From: Melanopsichium pennsylvanicum
Lineage: Eukaryota > Basidiomycota > Ustilaginomycetes > Ustilaginales
Direction: 5' to 3'
Assembly (NCBI GenBank): GCA_900208305.1
Contig: OAPG01000002.1
Location: 1,550,001 to 1,614,000 of the forward strand
DNA length: 64,000 nucleotides
This document shows positions 19,833 through 29,343 of this stretch, in pieces (the first letter of the stretch is position 1; every line of letters starts with the position of its first letter). The notes below the pieces were generated by a model. The model saw only the letters and a list, made by a program, of their open reading frames with translations. It ran no database searches and had not been told where the DNA came from. The translations under genes were made by a program, and so were the position numbers.

Positions 19833-20639
19833 TCACCGCCTCGAGTGGCCGAAGCGATCTGCTGAGGGTCTATCGCGACCCAGCGGTCTGGATGATTTCG
19901 ACGCCAACACCAAGGAGGGGTCAGGCTTTACAACACAATCGAGAAAGTCTCCATCAGCCAAATCAATTTCAGCCAAGGTGATGGCGGCAGCCTTTTCGTC
20001 GATCTCGTCTGTCAACATGTCGTATCCAAGCAGTTTAGAGGTTGACGGACCATTGCTAGGATCAACATGCCTGTCATCTGCTGTATCGACATCCATTTCG
20101 TGCTTGTCATCTTGATCGAGGTCGGAAAGCAGGGCAGAGACGCTATCAAAAGGAACACGGGTGACGCCTACGCCGAGTGGGGTGGCTTCGAAATCTCGCA
20201 ATCGGTGGTTCCAGTAAATATGCCTGAAGGCGTGCGGGGCGAGCGGCGTTGAAATATCGGGATCGGCATCGTACAGCAATTGCGCAACTTCTCTTAGGGT
20301 GTTGGTCTTCCTGCAAGGTCGAAAAGGCGTGTAAAGAAGGCAGCAGAGGCGGGTCAGCAAAGAGCTTGTAGGCATACTTCGGAAAGGAGAAGCGAATGAA
20401 TGCTACCAGACGTAGAGCTTGAACTCGTCGCGGATGGTTCTGCTATCGAAATGAAAGTCGTCCAATGACCGAAAAGGAGCGGGTTTGACAAACACCCTTA
20501 ACAAGAACGGTGTAGCCTGTTAAAAAGAAGTGGCGTGAGGAAGCGTCAGTTTGAGCAAGTCGGCTCCCTCGGTGTGGTTGTCCAGAATATGTCAAGATAT
20601 GCTTACATCATCACCAGGTGATGGAGGCCGACTAGCCAT
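19833..20639 (-). CDS. SAP18: SAP18, Sin3-associated / ASAP complex subunit
   Basis: SAP18 is a ubiquitin-fold protein of Sin3-HDAC and of the ASAP/PSAP RNA-processing complexes. The model has three exons: 20639-20607, 20516-20407 and 20310-19833, totalling 206 aa, with GT/AG junctions and exact phases. Exon 1 encodes MASRPPSPGDD. Exon 2 gives ATPFLLRVFVKPAPFRSLDDF and ends EFKLYVW. Exon 3 continues KTNTLREVAQLLYD and HAFRHIYWNHRLRDFEATPLG, and ends with the family's ITLAEIDLADGDFLDCVV strand. An acidic insert of about 40 residues (DLDQDDKHEMDVDTADD region) separates the last strands, and a basic tail (RPLGRDRPSADRFGHSRR) follows. The gene is absent from budding yeast as far as I know, so the match rests on metazoan and fission-yeast type sequence. 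Confidence 0.85.
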
Positions 20640-21702
20640 GCTGATGACTACTCTTCTGGAGAGTCACCTAAATCTGCTGTTCGCAAGTGGTGTTGGTCGT
20701 GCTGAGCATGTAAACAACCATATGGACGCGCAACGAGGTGATTGCTTCGGATGGTTTGAAAAAAGTGGAGGAATGGGAAGCAAGCAAGCAAGCTCAAGCA
20801 AGCAAGCTAAATTAAGCAAGCAAGCTGACTGACAACATTCACACATATCATTAATTTGGTGGCTGTTAGATTGTTGCAAGCCAAGAAAAGTGTGAAATTG
20901 TGCGTGATGTTGCTCTGTCAAAATTCAAGACGCGGCAACAGTTGAAAATAAAAGGTGGATGAGTGTTGTTCTCCAAACGAGACGCCAAATTTCTAATTTT
21001 TGATTGAGACTCGTTTGACTACAAAGACAAAGGCATCATTGTTCAATCAATAAGGTATTGCCTTTGCATGCTGTTGCTATTGGACCCTCGAGAGTGTGAT
21101 ATACGCTAAACAAGGAGAGAGCTTCCTCGGTCAATCACACGCAACCGAGCTTCTTTCATCTGAACAAGACTTTCTTACGATACTGTATCACCTTCCCTTG
21201 TCGGTCTTGCTGACTAAAAATACACTGCCGAGTATACTTGAAGCTTCAAGCGCATTCTCTTTTTTCCAAGCGCAGAACAGCCTTGTGACAGCAGAGAATC
21301 ACATCACCACAGCAAACTACTTTCGTTGCCTTTGTCTGTTGTCACCTTGACAAAATTGGGCTGTAACAGCTTCGACAAATTCATCTGTACCTTCTCAGGA
21401 CTGGACTGCAATCTAGTTGCTCTTGACCTTGAATTCGAGAGGCTACTTTCAACCGAGCCACTCACCCAATTACAGCGATTAATTGGTATAACGCTACGCC
21501 AACGCCATGTCGCGAACCTGCTGAATCACAAACTCCTCGAAAACAGCATACAAGAACTGGCTTGATGCGCAGTGCATACATGCAAAGGCTTCGAGCATAC
21601 AGAGTCATCTGATTCGGGACGCATTCATACCTACTTTTGCCTGCAGTCCCGTCACGGCCTCAAGAACGCAGAAGATTTGCGGCGAGCGAGCCTTCCTTCA
21701 GT
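20640..21702. other. Divergent intergenic region SAP18/CDC7 with an AAGC tandem repeat
   Basis: A short degenerate tandem repeat of AAGC lies at about 20778-20826. The rest holds the CDC7 leader, including a short uORF listed separately. No other gene is seen. Confidence 0.5.
21565..21612 (+). promoter_or_regulatory. Upstream ORF of 15 codons before CDC7
   Basis: ATG at 21565 opens a 15-codon frame ending TGA at 21610-21612, with a second in-frame ATG at 21580. It ends 90 nt before the chosen CDC7 start and no other ATG intervenes. Whether it lies in the mRNA depends on the transcription start and on a possible leader intron: CTGCAG at about 21640 resembles an acceptor. Confidence 0.35.
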
Positions 21703-23889
21703 ATGACAGAAGTACACCAACAGCAAGGCGGTCTTTCACCGGAAACACCACGCCACCGAGTTTCATCACGCAACATCGACCTCGGTAGTACCGAAATATC
21801 CTCACTAGCCAAATCTGAACCCGTCGCTGCTCCCTCAACAACTATACCCTCTCCACAGCGTACACCCCAGACATCAGCGCAAATAGCACAGCATCAATTA
21901 CCGCAACCAATACAGCCTCAAGTACATCCAACACCTGGCGCAGCACAGAACAGAGACGAGAGTCAGTCTACCCTCATCGGTATGGTACACTCATTAGCGC
22001 GATCCCGCCAAGACGCTGTCGCAGCTAACCGGCAATCAGCATGTAATGAGCCTTCGCCTGCGCATCCTGGCCAGCTGGGTAGCCAACCGCATCGCCTCAA
22101 AGCTGGACCTTGCCCCGAGCACGTCGCAACAGTCGATGAGCAAGTCGACGATACAGATGATGGAGACGAAGCTACCGAAGAAACTACCGACACCCATATT
22201 AACACCTCAAGCGAAGACGCCAAGCACGCTGAGCTCATCAAGCTCCAAGAAGAGATCGAGGATCTAGAAAACGCCATACAAGGTCTCGGTGACCACTACC
22301 ACATCATTGACAGACTCGGTGAAGGCACCTTTTCGTCTGTATATAAAGCCATCGATCTTCAGCATCATGCTTTCGACAACGACGAGTGGGTCAGCCGAGG
22401 CCTTCTTAATCCGTTTCGAAAGGGTGTATGTCATGTTGCCTTGAAGAAGATTTATGTGACATCAAGCCCACAGAGAATCTTCAACGAGCTCTCAATCATG
22501 GAGGATCTGCGTCCGGCAGAATACGTCAGCTATTTGATCACTGCGTTCAGGTCTGAGGACCAGATCGTCGCGGTAATGCCGTATAGCCGGCATGCGGACT
22601 TCAGGGACTACTACAAGCAGATGCCACTTGGAGACTTCAAGTTTTACTTTAGGTGCTTGTTTTCGGCACTACAGAGTGTGCACGAGGCCGGAATCATGCA
22701 TCGCGATATCAAGCCGGCCAATTTCCTCTACGACCCCTCCACCGGCCACGGGACTCTGTGCGACTTCGGTCTAGCTGAACGTTTCGAAGCCACAGAATGG
22801 AGAGGCAAGTGCCACCATACGTGCCCAACGCCCCAACATCCGCATGGCACCAAAGAGATCAACCGTGCTGTCGACTCGATCTGGTTTGAACCGGGTAAAG
22901 CTCTCTCTGGCCTCCCTCTTCCTACTGAGTCTTCAACATCCGGAGCATCGACGGCGGACCCCAACGCAGAAGCACTGGGTGGCGCATCATCCTCGAAGCC
23001 TGGTGTCATGGAGCCCCCACCCGAGCGCATCGGCTACCTCGTCCACGACGCTCGTCAAGGAGTGCGAGCCAATCGTGCTGGCACTCGAGGCTTCCGTGCT
23101 CCCGAAGTGCTGTTCAAATGTCAAGATCAGACGGTAGCCATCGACATTTGGTCAGCCGGAGTCATCCTGCTCACCTTGCTCATTCGACGTTTCCCCGTCT
23201 TTAACTCTAACGACGACGTCGAGGCTTTGCTCGAGATTGCGGTCATCTTTGGCAAGTCCAGGTTGGAGATGTGCGCCATGCTCCATAACCGAACTTTCCA
23301 CTGCAACATTCCTACGGTCAGCAATTCGGCGAGTCTGACGCACTTTATCGGAAAGTTGAATCCGGATCTCAAGAATCCTGGCCATCATCCGAATCCAAAG
23401 CAGTACCACGAGGATGTAGTCAATGCGCTGGATATGGTCAAGAGTTGTTTGCACGTCGACTGTACGCGAAGGAAGACGGCGGCAGAGCTGCTGGAGCATC
23501 CGTTCTTGAGGATTGATGATGAATTGGCGGAGGACGAGATGATGGAGGATGAGCACATGCAGCAGAATTTTGCGGACTATTATCAGGTCGGGGATGAGTA
23601 TGCGGTTGATGCGAATGAGGCAAGGCAAGAGGTGAAGGGAGACGTTTATGAAGAGGAGGACGAGCTGGAGACAGTGGATGAAGATGAGTATGCAAGGAGC
23701 GAGGAGGTGGTCCAGCTGAGGAGCAGGCGTGGGGTGGAGGGGAAGCCATCCGAGACTGGTGAGCCCATTCGATCGCTGGGACAGCAGCAGCAACAGCATC
23801 ACAATCATACCCAGCACCACCAGCATACTCCTATCGGAGCTGAGATGGCGCACACTGTTTCTGCGGCTAATCCTGCACACCTGATGTAG
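21703..23889 (+). CDS. CDC7: CDC7 (Hsk1) protein kinase, catalytic subunit of DDK
   Basis: Cdc7 with its activator Dbf4 phosphorylates the Mcm2-7 helicase to fire replication origins. From the first ATG (21703) the protein is 728 aa. The frame is open upstream to 21637 but without ATG, so an upstream exon is possible. Residues 1 to about 190 are low-complexity and Gln/Pro/Ser-rich. The kinase domain starts HYHIIDRLGEGTFSSVYKA (about 195) and has VALKKIY, HRDIKPANFLY (about 332), CDFGLAERF (about 353) and GTRGFRAPEVLFK (about 460). A long activation-segment insert of about 100 residues with a His/Cys cluster lies between DFG and APE, typical of Cdc7. DIWSAGVILL and the FPVFNSNDD region follow. 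The tail is acidic, then His/Gln-rich. Confidence 0.92.
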   Translation: MTEVHQQQGGLSPETPRHRVSSRNIDLGSTEISSLAKSEPVAAPSTTIPSPQRTPQTSAQIAQHQLPQPIQPQVHPTPGAAQNRDESQSTLIGMVHSLARSRQDAVAANRQSACNEPSPAHPGQLGSQPHRLKAGPCPEHVATVDEQVDDTDDGDEATEETTDTHINTSSEDAKHAELIKLQEEIEDLENAIQGLGDHYHIIDRLGEGTFSSVYKAIDLQHHAFDNDEWVSRGLLNPFRKGVCHVALKKIYVTSSPQRIFNELSIMEDLRPAEYVSYLITAFRSEDQIVAVMPYSRHADFRDYYKQMPLGDFKFYFRCLFSALQSVHEAGIMHRDIKPANFLYDPSTGHGTLCDFGLAERFEATEWRGKCHHTCPTPQHPHGTKEINRAVDSIWFEPGKALSGLPLPTESSTSGASTADPNAEALGGASSSKPGVMEPPPERIGYLVHDARQGVRANRAGTRGFRAPEVLFKCQDQTVAIDIWSAGVILLTLLIRRFPVFNSNDDVEALLEIAVIFGKSRLEMCAMLHNRTFHCNIPTVSNSASLTHFIGKLNPDLKNPGHHPNPKQYHEDVVNALDMVKSCLHVDCTRRKTAAELLEHPFLRIDDELAEDEMMEDEHMQQNFADYYQVGDEYAVDANEARQEVKGDVYEEEDELETVDEDEYARSEEVVQLRSRRGVEGKPSETGEPIRSLGQQQQQHHNHTQHHQHTPIGAEMAHTVSAANPAHLM

Positions 23890-24013
23890 TTGATCATTCC
23901 TCTTTCCGAGGCATCAGCATGCTTCACATAAGCAGCCATACGAATGTTGTATGATTGCCGACACCAATTCATCATGGCTTCAAACTTTACATTTAATCCT
24001 GTTCCCATTCACA

Positions 24014-24245
24014 TCTCTCTCTCTCTCTCTCTCTCTGTCTCTTCTCTCTCTGTCTCTTCTCTCTCTGTCTCTTCTCTCTCTGTCTCTTCTCTCTCTGTCT
24101 CTTCTCTCTCTGTCTCTTCTCTCTCTGTCTCTTCTCTCTCTGTCTCTTCTCTCTCTGTCTCTTCTCTCTCTGTCTCTTCTCTCTCTGTCTCTTCTCTCTC
24201 TGTCTCTGTCTCTCTCTCTCTCTCGCGCGCGCACACACACACACG
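24014..24245. repeat. 15-bp minisatellite in a polypyrimidine tract, ending in an alternating CG/CA tract
   Basis: A CT run (24014-24036) leads into about 11 head-to-tail perfect copies of GTCTCTTCTCTCTCT starting at 24037, with the G recurring every 15 bases up to 24202. A CT run and then alternating CG/CA (about 24224-24245) follow. The plus strand has only pyrimidines except one G per unit. It lies between the convergent 3' ends of CDC7 and eIF3d. The period is a multiple of three, so frames stay open through it on both strands; these are not genes. Confidence 0.95.
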
Positions 24246-24404
24246 CAAGTATGCGCTTTGGCACAATTCAAGGAAATGCAGGACACACGATCGGAAGTGT
24301 GAGATTTTTGGGAATGAAAGGAGAATATACTTGAAAAAGCCATCAACAAGGACGGAGTTGGAGATGTTTGCGAAAAAAAAAAGAAAAAAAAAAGGATCCA
24401 CGTT

Positions 24405-26165
24405 TTAGGCATCGATTTGGTTCTCTGCGTCTTCGTCGTCTGCGATATCTTCGTTGTCCTCGCCAAAGTTAGCGGGCACACGGTAGAAACGGATGGTTTG
24501 CTTGTTGGGGTCTTTGAGCAAGACGTACTTTCCTTGGTCTGCCTTTCTAGCCAAATCAGCGATGGTACGAACGATACCCCAACCGTTACCGAGGTTGACT
24601 GCCATCTGACCTGCGAGTTCTCTGGGTTTGAGCCAAGAGGTTCCTAGAATGGTGTGACGCGAAGCATCCTTTGGGTTGGCACGAGAAATGTAACCCAACT
24701 TCATGCTATCCGCACCTGCCAACAAGGACTGGACAGCGAAACGAGCGAGTTTGAACGAGTTGTTCTTCATCTCTGTGGCCACAACCGCACCACGCTGCGA
24801 ATCCAGCTTGGAACGCCAATCCTGTGCTCCACCAGCACCTTGAGCACGAGCATCAAACTCGTTAAGCGACTTGATTGTGATGAGTTGCTTCTCCTTGGAT
24901 GCACCAACAGTGAAAGCGTCCACTTCGGTACGAACCACAAGTTCAACAGGATCGCTTTCCTCGGAAGAAAGGTTGAACTTGCGGTATCGGTAACCACAAG
25001 ACGCGAGAGGATCGGTCTCATCGGGCGAATAGAAGGGGTTCGAGTGCTCCAACTTGTACGCAGTCTTTTCGTTGACCACCTGGAATGCAAAGTTCTGGTT
25101 GACATATGTAGCCTCGAGGGAAAGAGCCGAAGGAGTGTTGAGAGCATTGGCTTTGGAGGCCGCGTCGTTCTCTTTGCCCTCGGGAGCTTCGGCAGGAGGA
25201 TCGGCTGCGTTTTCGTTGACAGTGAGGTAGTCGAAAGGTCCACCGTCACGTTTGTCGAAAAATACCTTGCCGTCGGCGGTCTTGGTGATGATAATGTCCC
25301 AAGAGTAGACGGAACGGGTGGCGCACATGAGCAAGGCGAGGATGGAGTCGGTCATGTAGATCTTTGCATCGTGGCTTGCTGAGATTTCTTGGATCACAGG
25401 GTCATCCGAGGTGGTGGGATTGTATCGCATGCGGTCGATGGAAGAGAGCGCCTGCGAAGTCTTGACAGTGACACGATCGTAAGATCGGTCGTACTCGAAA
25501 AGTGCACCGTAACTGGAAATGTCTTGAGGTTCGTCAACTTCGAGACGAAGCTTTCCGAGACGAACGAAGTCAATCTCCTCGACCTGTTCCCAGTCTTGAC
25601 CCACGGTGACGGAAGCCTCACGAATACGTTGAGGCTTGTCCCACTCTTTCCAGCCGAAGCGTCCACCACCTCGGCCGCCCCGGGCACCACCACCTCGGCC
25701 CCCCCTAGCACCACCCCTACCACCTGCACCTGCATTTGCACCTGCACCAAACTTGCTACCACCCCTGCCGCCAGCGGCGCCGGCACCACCACGACCACCG
25801 CGAGCACCACGTGCGCTCATCTGACCCAAACCACCACGACGGGAAGCTGCGGTACGGGTGTTGTCAACAACGGAGAAGGAAGCTTCGTCATCACCGTGGA
25901 AGTAGGCGAAAGCGGAAGATGCGGCGGAAGTACCAAAGTTCTGCTGAACATCGCGTGCACGACCCTGTCGTCCACCACGAGCATTTGCATCGGCAGCAGT
26001 TGCACCGGTTACGTTGTTCCAGTCAGCGATTCGACCTACTTTGTCGTTCTTGGCATAAGGGGCGAAAGGGATGTCCTTAAGTTGAGAGGGGAGAGCATTG
26101 GAGCCCGAAGCGGGACCCCAGAGATCGTTGTCTGGCTGAAGCTTGGGGAGATTAAAGCTGGCCAT
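24405..26165 (-). CDS. EIF3D: eIF3d, translation initiation factor 3 subunit D (Moe1)
   Basis: eIF3d is a peripheral eIF3 subunit that can bind the mRNA cap. The protein is 586 aa from the ATG at 26165; the frame extends upstream without an earlier credible start. The N-terminus FNLPKLQPDNDLWGP is followed by the FAPYAKNDKVGRIADW segment. The cap-binding-like core has EPQDISSYGALFEYDRSYDR, the TSDDPVIQEI region, and CATRSVYSWDIIITK followed by FFDKRDGGPFDYLTV. The region near the end includes DWRSKLDSQRGAVVATE, LGTSWLKPRELAGQM and KYVLLKDPNKQTIRFYRVP. An acidic tail closes it. Between residues about 110 and 180 is a Gly/Arg/Ala-rich RGG insert where the human protein has a basic Lys/Arg region. 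The gene converges with CDC7 and is divergent from VID27. Confidence 0.95.
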   Translation of the reverse strand: MASFNLPKLQPDNDLWGPASGSNALPSQLKDIPFAPYAKNDKVGRIADWNNVTGATAADANARGGRQGRARDVQQNFGTSAASSAFAYFHGDDEASFSVVDNTRTAASRRGGLGQMSARGARGGRGGAGAAGGRGGSKFGAGANAGAGGRGGARGGRGGGARGGRGGGRFGWKEWDKPQRIREASVTVGQDWEQVEEIDFVRLGKLRLEVDEPQDISSYGALFEYDRSYDRVTVKTSQALSSIDRMRYNPTTSDDPVIQEISASHDAKIYMTDSILALLMCATRSVYSWDIIITKTADGKVFFDKRDGGPFDYLTVNENAADPPAEAPEGKENDAASKANALNTPSALSLEATYVNQNFAFQVVNEKTAYKLEHSNPFYSPDETDPLASCGYRYRKFNLSSEESDPVELVVRTEVDAFTVGASKEKQLITIKSLNEFDARAQGAGGAQDWRSKLDSQRGAVVATEMKNNSFKLARFAVQSLLAGADSMKLGYISRANPKDASRHTILGTSWLKPRELAGQMAVNLGNGWGIVRTIADLARKADQGKYVLLKDPNKQTIRFYRVPANFGEDNEDIADDEDAENQIDA

Positions 26166-26991
26166 GATTGAGTACTGGTGATGAGATGGATCGAGTGGAA
26201 TCCGTTTCAATACAGTAGTAGGGTTCCAGAGTAGATGGAGAGAAGGCAAAGGGTGTGTTGGAGCACATTCTTACATGCGCGCTATAACCAAAAGACAGAG
26301 AGTCAGTGTGAGTTTCCTCGACTGTTTCAAGAGCTCCAATCTAAGCGCGGCAGATTGCTTCAAAGAGAGAAATTGTGGGCAAGTTTTTTTCTTCCCGACT
26401 AAAGTTAGTAAGTGGTGTAAGACCTTGGAAGGTAAAGATTTTTTGCAAATTGTTAGATCGACGTCTTTAGAAATTGCCAATTGATTTCACGTGATGGAAA
26501 ACACGCAAGTTGCAAGTCTTGAAGATTGACAGCTTTGTACTTTGTTAAGCCGAGACATGGATTGGACAAAACACGCTTTCTTGGCTGAGTCGGAAGGGTG
26601 AGGGTGTTCCTTTTTGGGAGCTGCACGTATGTCATTTTTCAAAAACAAAGATCCGCACTTTGCGTCGACACTGGTGTAGGACCTATCAATTTTACTCCAA
26701 CACGGGCACACTGCAAGAGAGTAAAAGAGATGAGGGTCCAAGTGGTGTTTGCAAATTAAATTGAATTTACCGTATCTTTGACTTTGCAGTGTGACTGACA
26801 GTAAGTACTGTAAGTACTGTAACTGTAGTGGCTCCTTAAACAACGTTTGACAATTATTACAAACCAAAATGCAGGCTCAGCTTTCAAGTTTCTGCTCTAC
26901 CACCATCCACCTCGGTCGTCACTTCCGCCACTTTGTCGCTAGATATAAGTCATCCTTATCATAAGCTACCATTGGCATACCTACAAACATC
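26166..26991. promoter_or_regulatory. Divergent promoter region of eIF3d and VID27
   Basis: This 0.83-kb region separates two start codons. It contains the palindromic E-box TCACGTGA at 26487-26494. On the eIF3d side, a minimal ATG-TAA frame (26276-26271, minus strand) overlaps a possible splice donor GTAAGA, with a candidate acceptor CACCAG close to the eIF3d start. A leader intron or a start-stop uORF are the two readings. Confidence 0.45.
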
Positions 26992-29343
26992 ATGTTCATG
27001 CTCAAAAGCCTCTTTGGTAAGATCTGGGGCGACTCCAACAACCAGGAGCTCGTCCAGATCCCTGCAGGTGCTCTTTACTTGGTTCGTCCCAATGGTCCTC
27101 AAGGTTCACGCGAGTGCATCTACGAAGATGCCGTTCTCGCCATACGCAGAACATCTACCGAACATCACTACCAACTCGTCGTCACAAAGGCGTTTCAGGA
27201 CTCGCAGCCAGAGCTTGTCGACCAGGAGGACGAAGATCTGGAAGACGAGCGCGCTTTTCTCATCGATCGTGCACTCGAATTTCGACTCTCGACCCGCGGT
27301 AAGGATCGTACGCTCGTATGGAGAGACTTTGAAGGCGATGAGCATGAAATCCTCGAGTTTGTCATTGACAGCAAGCAGGTAAACGAAGTCACCATCACCA
27401 TCTTCGAAATCACCTTTATGCAGTGCGTGTATGAGCAAGCCTTCCGCACCACTCACGAGCGCGCTACCGAAGAAGACCTTGATAAGCTCCGATACAAGGA
27501 TGAGGCAGATCAGTTGCTCAAACGTGAGCGCAAACACGAACTAGACAAGAAGCTCCAGGACGCCGACGTCTCCTCCACCACCACGACTGGCACTGCCACC
27601 ACCGTTTCAAAGTCAGAACCAAGTGCTAAACCTGCATTCCAAGTTGCTGCGACGGTGGCCCCAGCTGCCGACACGGCCGGCCCTCAAGTCGATGACAGCT
27701 CCGTCATCTTCTCCGCCAACGCAGATCTTTACCTCTACGATCTCAAGTCACAATACTTTTTAGTGCAGGAGCGCAAGGTCGATGTAAAGGTGGTTGAAGC
27801 CGGTCGCTTCCTCTTCTGGCTTTCCATCCATGGCGCCGACAAGGTTTGGCTCGCTCAGAAGGTTGAAGCAGATATGAATATGAACTTTTCTGCCGAACAG
27901 GCTTCCGCGGTCTGGAACTATTTCACAGACGACCGACAGTGCTTCTCCTGGCTCCTTCGATTCGACGGCAAAGAGGCCTACGACCACTTCCACAAGGGCT
28001 TCAGTAGAGTCATCTACGAGACACAGAACGAGGAACCGTGGGCAAAGGCCAAGAGCGACGACCGCGCCTACGCTGAAACAGCTTACGAGCAAGGAGAGCC
28101 CATGGACGTGGATGAGATCAGCGAAAGCGAGGGTGGCGATCAGTCCGTTCGCACGGCCAGGGAGGAAGAGGAGGACGATGACGAGGAAGAGGTGGCGGCT
28201 GCGTTGCAAACCGGTCGAGCCACTTCCGAAGAGGCGGGTTGGCCCGAGGAGTCTTCCCACCTTTCCGGCGCACAGGACGTCAACTCGTTGCTCGCTGTCG
28301 GCTACAAATTCGATCGATCCTTTGTGGCTCGCGGAGACAAGATTGGTGTGTTCAGGCATACAGATGACAACAAGCTCGAGTTCGACACTACCATCAACAA
28401 CGTTGGCACGCCGAGCGGTAAGGGCTTCAAACCCTTGAAGATGATGCTCCACAACCAGGATGCACAGATGGTTCTGATGGACCCTTCCAACAAAAATGCA
28501 ATCTTCAACATGGACCTAGAGTACGGCAAGATTGTTGACGAATGGAAGGTGCACGACGATGTACAGGTCAATAATGTGGTCCCCAACAGCAAGTATGCCC
28601 AGATGACAGCCGACAAGACCATGATCGGCCACTCGCACAACGGCATCTACCGCATCGATCCTCGTCTGGCGGGCAACAAGCTCGTCGACTCTCAGTTCAA
28701 GCAGTACGCGTCCAAGAACGATTTCTCCGTAGCCGCGACCGACGAGAAGGGTCGACTCGCTGTAGCGTCCAATAAGGGAGACATCCGACTCTTTGACTCG
28801 ATCGGCAAGAACGCAAAGACGGCACTTCCCGCACTCGGAGACCCCATCCTCGGTATCGACGTCTCCCAAGATGGACGATATATTATCGCCACATGCAAAA
28901 CCTACCTGCTGCTCATCGACACCCTCATCGGTTCTGGCCGCTACCAAGGTCAACTCGGCTTCGACCGTTCCTTCCCCGCCGATGCAAAACCTCAACCTAA
29001 GCGTCTCACTCTTAAACCATCCCACGTCGCCTACATGGGCTCAGCGATCTCCTTCACGCCAGCTCGTTTCAACACTGGTTCCGACCAAGAAACCTCGATC
29101 GTCACAAGTACTGGCGCATACGTCGTCAGCTGGTCCTTTAGGGAGGTCAAGAAGGGCAACCTTGGATCTTATTTGCTCAAGCGATACGGCGGTGAGATTA
29201 TTCAGGACGAACACACCTATGGTTCAGATCAGGCCATTGTGGTCGCATTCGAACACGATGTTCAGATGGCCAAGAGAAGCCAGCTGTTGAAACCTACTCG
29301 AAAGTCGCTCGCTCCTACTGGCTTTGGTCGTCAATCTCGGTGA
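26992..29343 (+). CDS. VID27: VID27, vacuolar import and degradation protein 27 family
   Basis: Vid27 proteins are conserved cytoplasmic fungal/plant proteins; the yeast member was linked to vacuolar degradation of fructose-1,6-bisphosphatase. This one is 783 aa in one exon. The N-terminal part starts MFMLKSLFGKIWGD and has IPAGALYLVRP and the RTLVWRDFEGDEHEILEF segment. The middle contains a PH-like region (SVIFSANADLYLYDLKSQYF, about 240-350). An acidic linker (about 370-420) leads to the C-terminal propeller: NSLLAVGYKFDRSFVARGDKIGVF, the GKGFKPLKMMLHNQDAQMVL block and RKSLAPTGFGRQSR at the end. A second ATG two codons downstream (26998) is equally possible as start. The biochemical role of the family is not settled. 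Confidence 0.93.
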   Translation: MFMLKSLFGKIWGDSNNQELVQIPAGALYLVRPNGPQGSRECIYEDAVLAIRRTSTEHHYQLVVTKAFQDSQPELVDQEDEDLEDERAFLIDRALEFRLSTRGKDRTLVWRDFEGDEHEILEFVIDSKQVNEVTITIFEITFMQCVYEQAFRTTHERATEEDLDKLRYKDEADQLLKRERKHELDKKLQDADVSSTTTTGTATTVSKSEPSAKPAFQVAATVAPAADTAGPQVDDSSVIFSANADLYLYDLKSQYFLVQERKVDVKVVEAGRFLFWLSIHGADKVWLAQKVEADMNMNFSAEQASAVWNYFTDDRQCFSWLLRFDGKEAYDHFHKGFSRVIYETQNEEPWAKAKSDDRAYAETAYEQGEPMDVDEISESEGGDQSVRTAREEEEDDDEEEVAAALQTGRATSEEAGWPEESSHLSGAQDVNSLLAVGYKFDRSFVARGDKIGVFRHTDDNKLEFDTTINNVGTPSGKGFKPLKMMLHNQDAQMVLMDPSNKNAIFNMDLEYGKIVDEWKVHDDVQVNNVVPNSKYAQMTADKTMIGHSHNGIYRIDPRLAGNKLVDSQFKQYASKNDFSVAATDEKGRLAVASNKGDIRLFDSIGKNAKTALPALGDPILGIDVSQDGRYIIATCKTYLLLIDTLIGSGRYQGQLGFDRSFPADAKPQPKRLTLKPSHVAYMGSAISFTPARFNTGSDQETSIVTSTGAYVVSWSFREVKKGNLGSYLLKRYGGEIIQDEHTYGSDQAIVVAFEHDVQMAKRSQLLKPTRKSLAPTGFGRQSR

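Noticed and set aside
20778..20826. AAGC repeat as a possible mobile-element end
   Set aside because: It is a simple degenerate tetranucleotide repeat without inverted repeats, target duplication or nearby transposase.
23944..24481. Several long overlapping frames on both strands encoding Ser/Leu or Arg/Glu/Asp repeats
   Set aside because: They are translations of the 15-bp minisatellite, whose period is a multiple of three, so all frames stay open.
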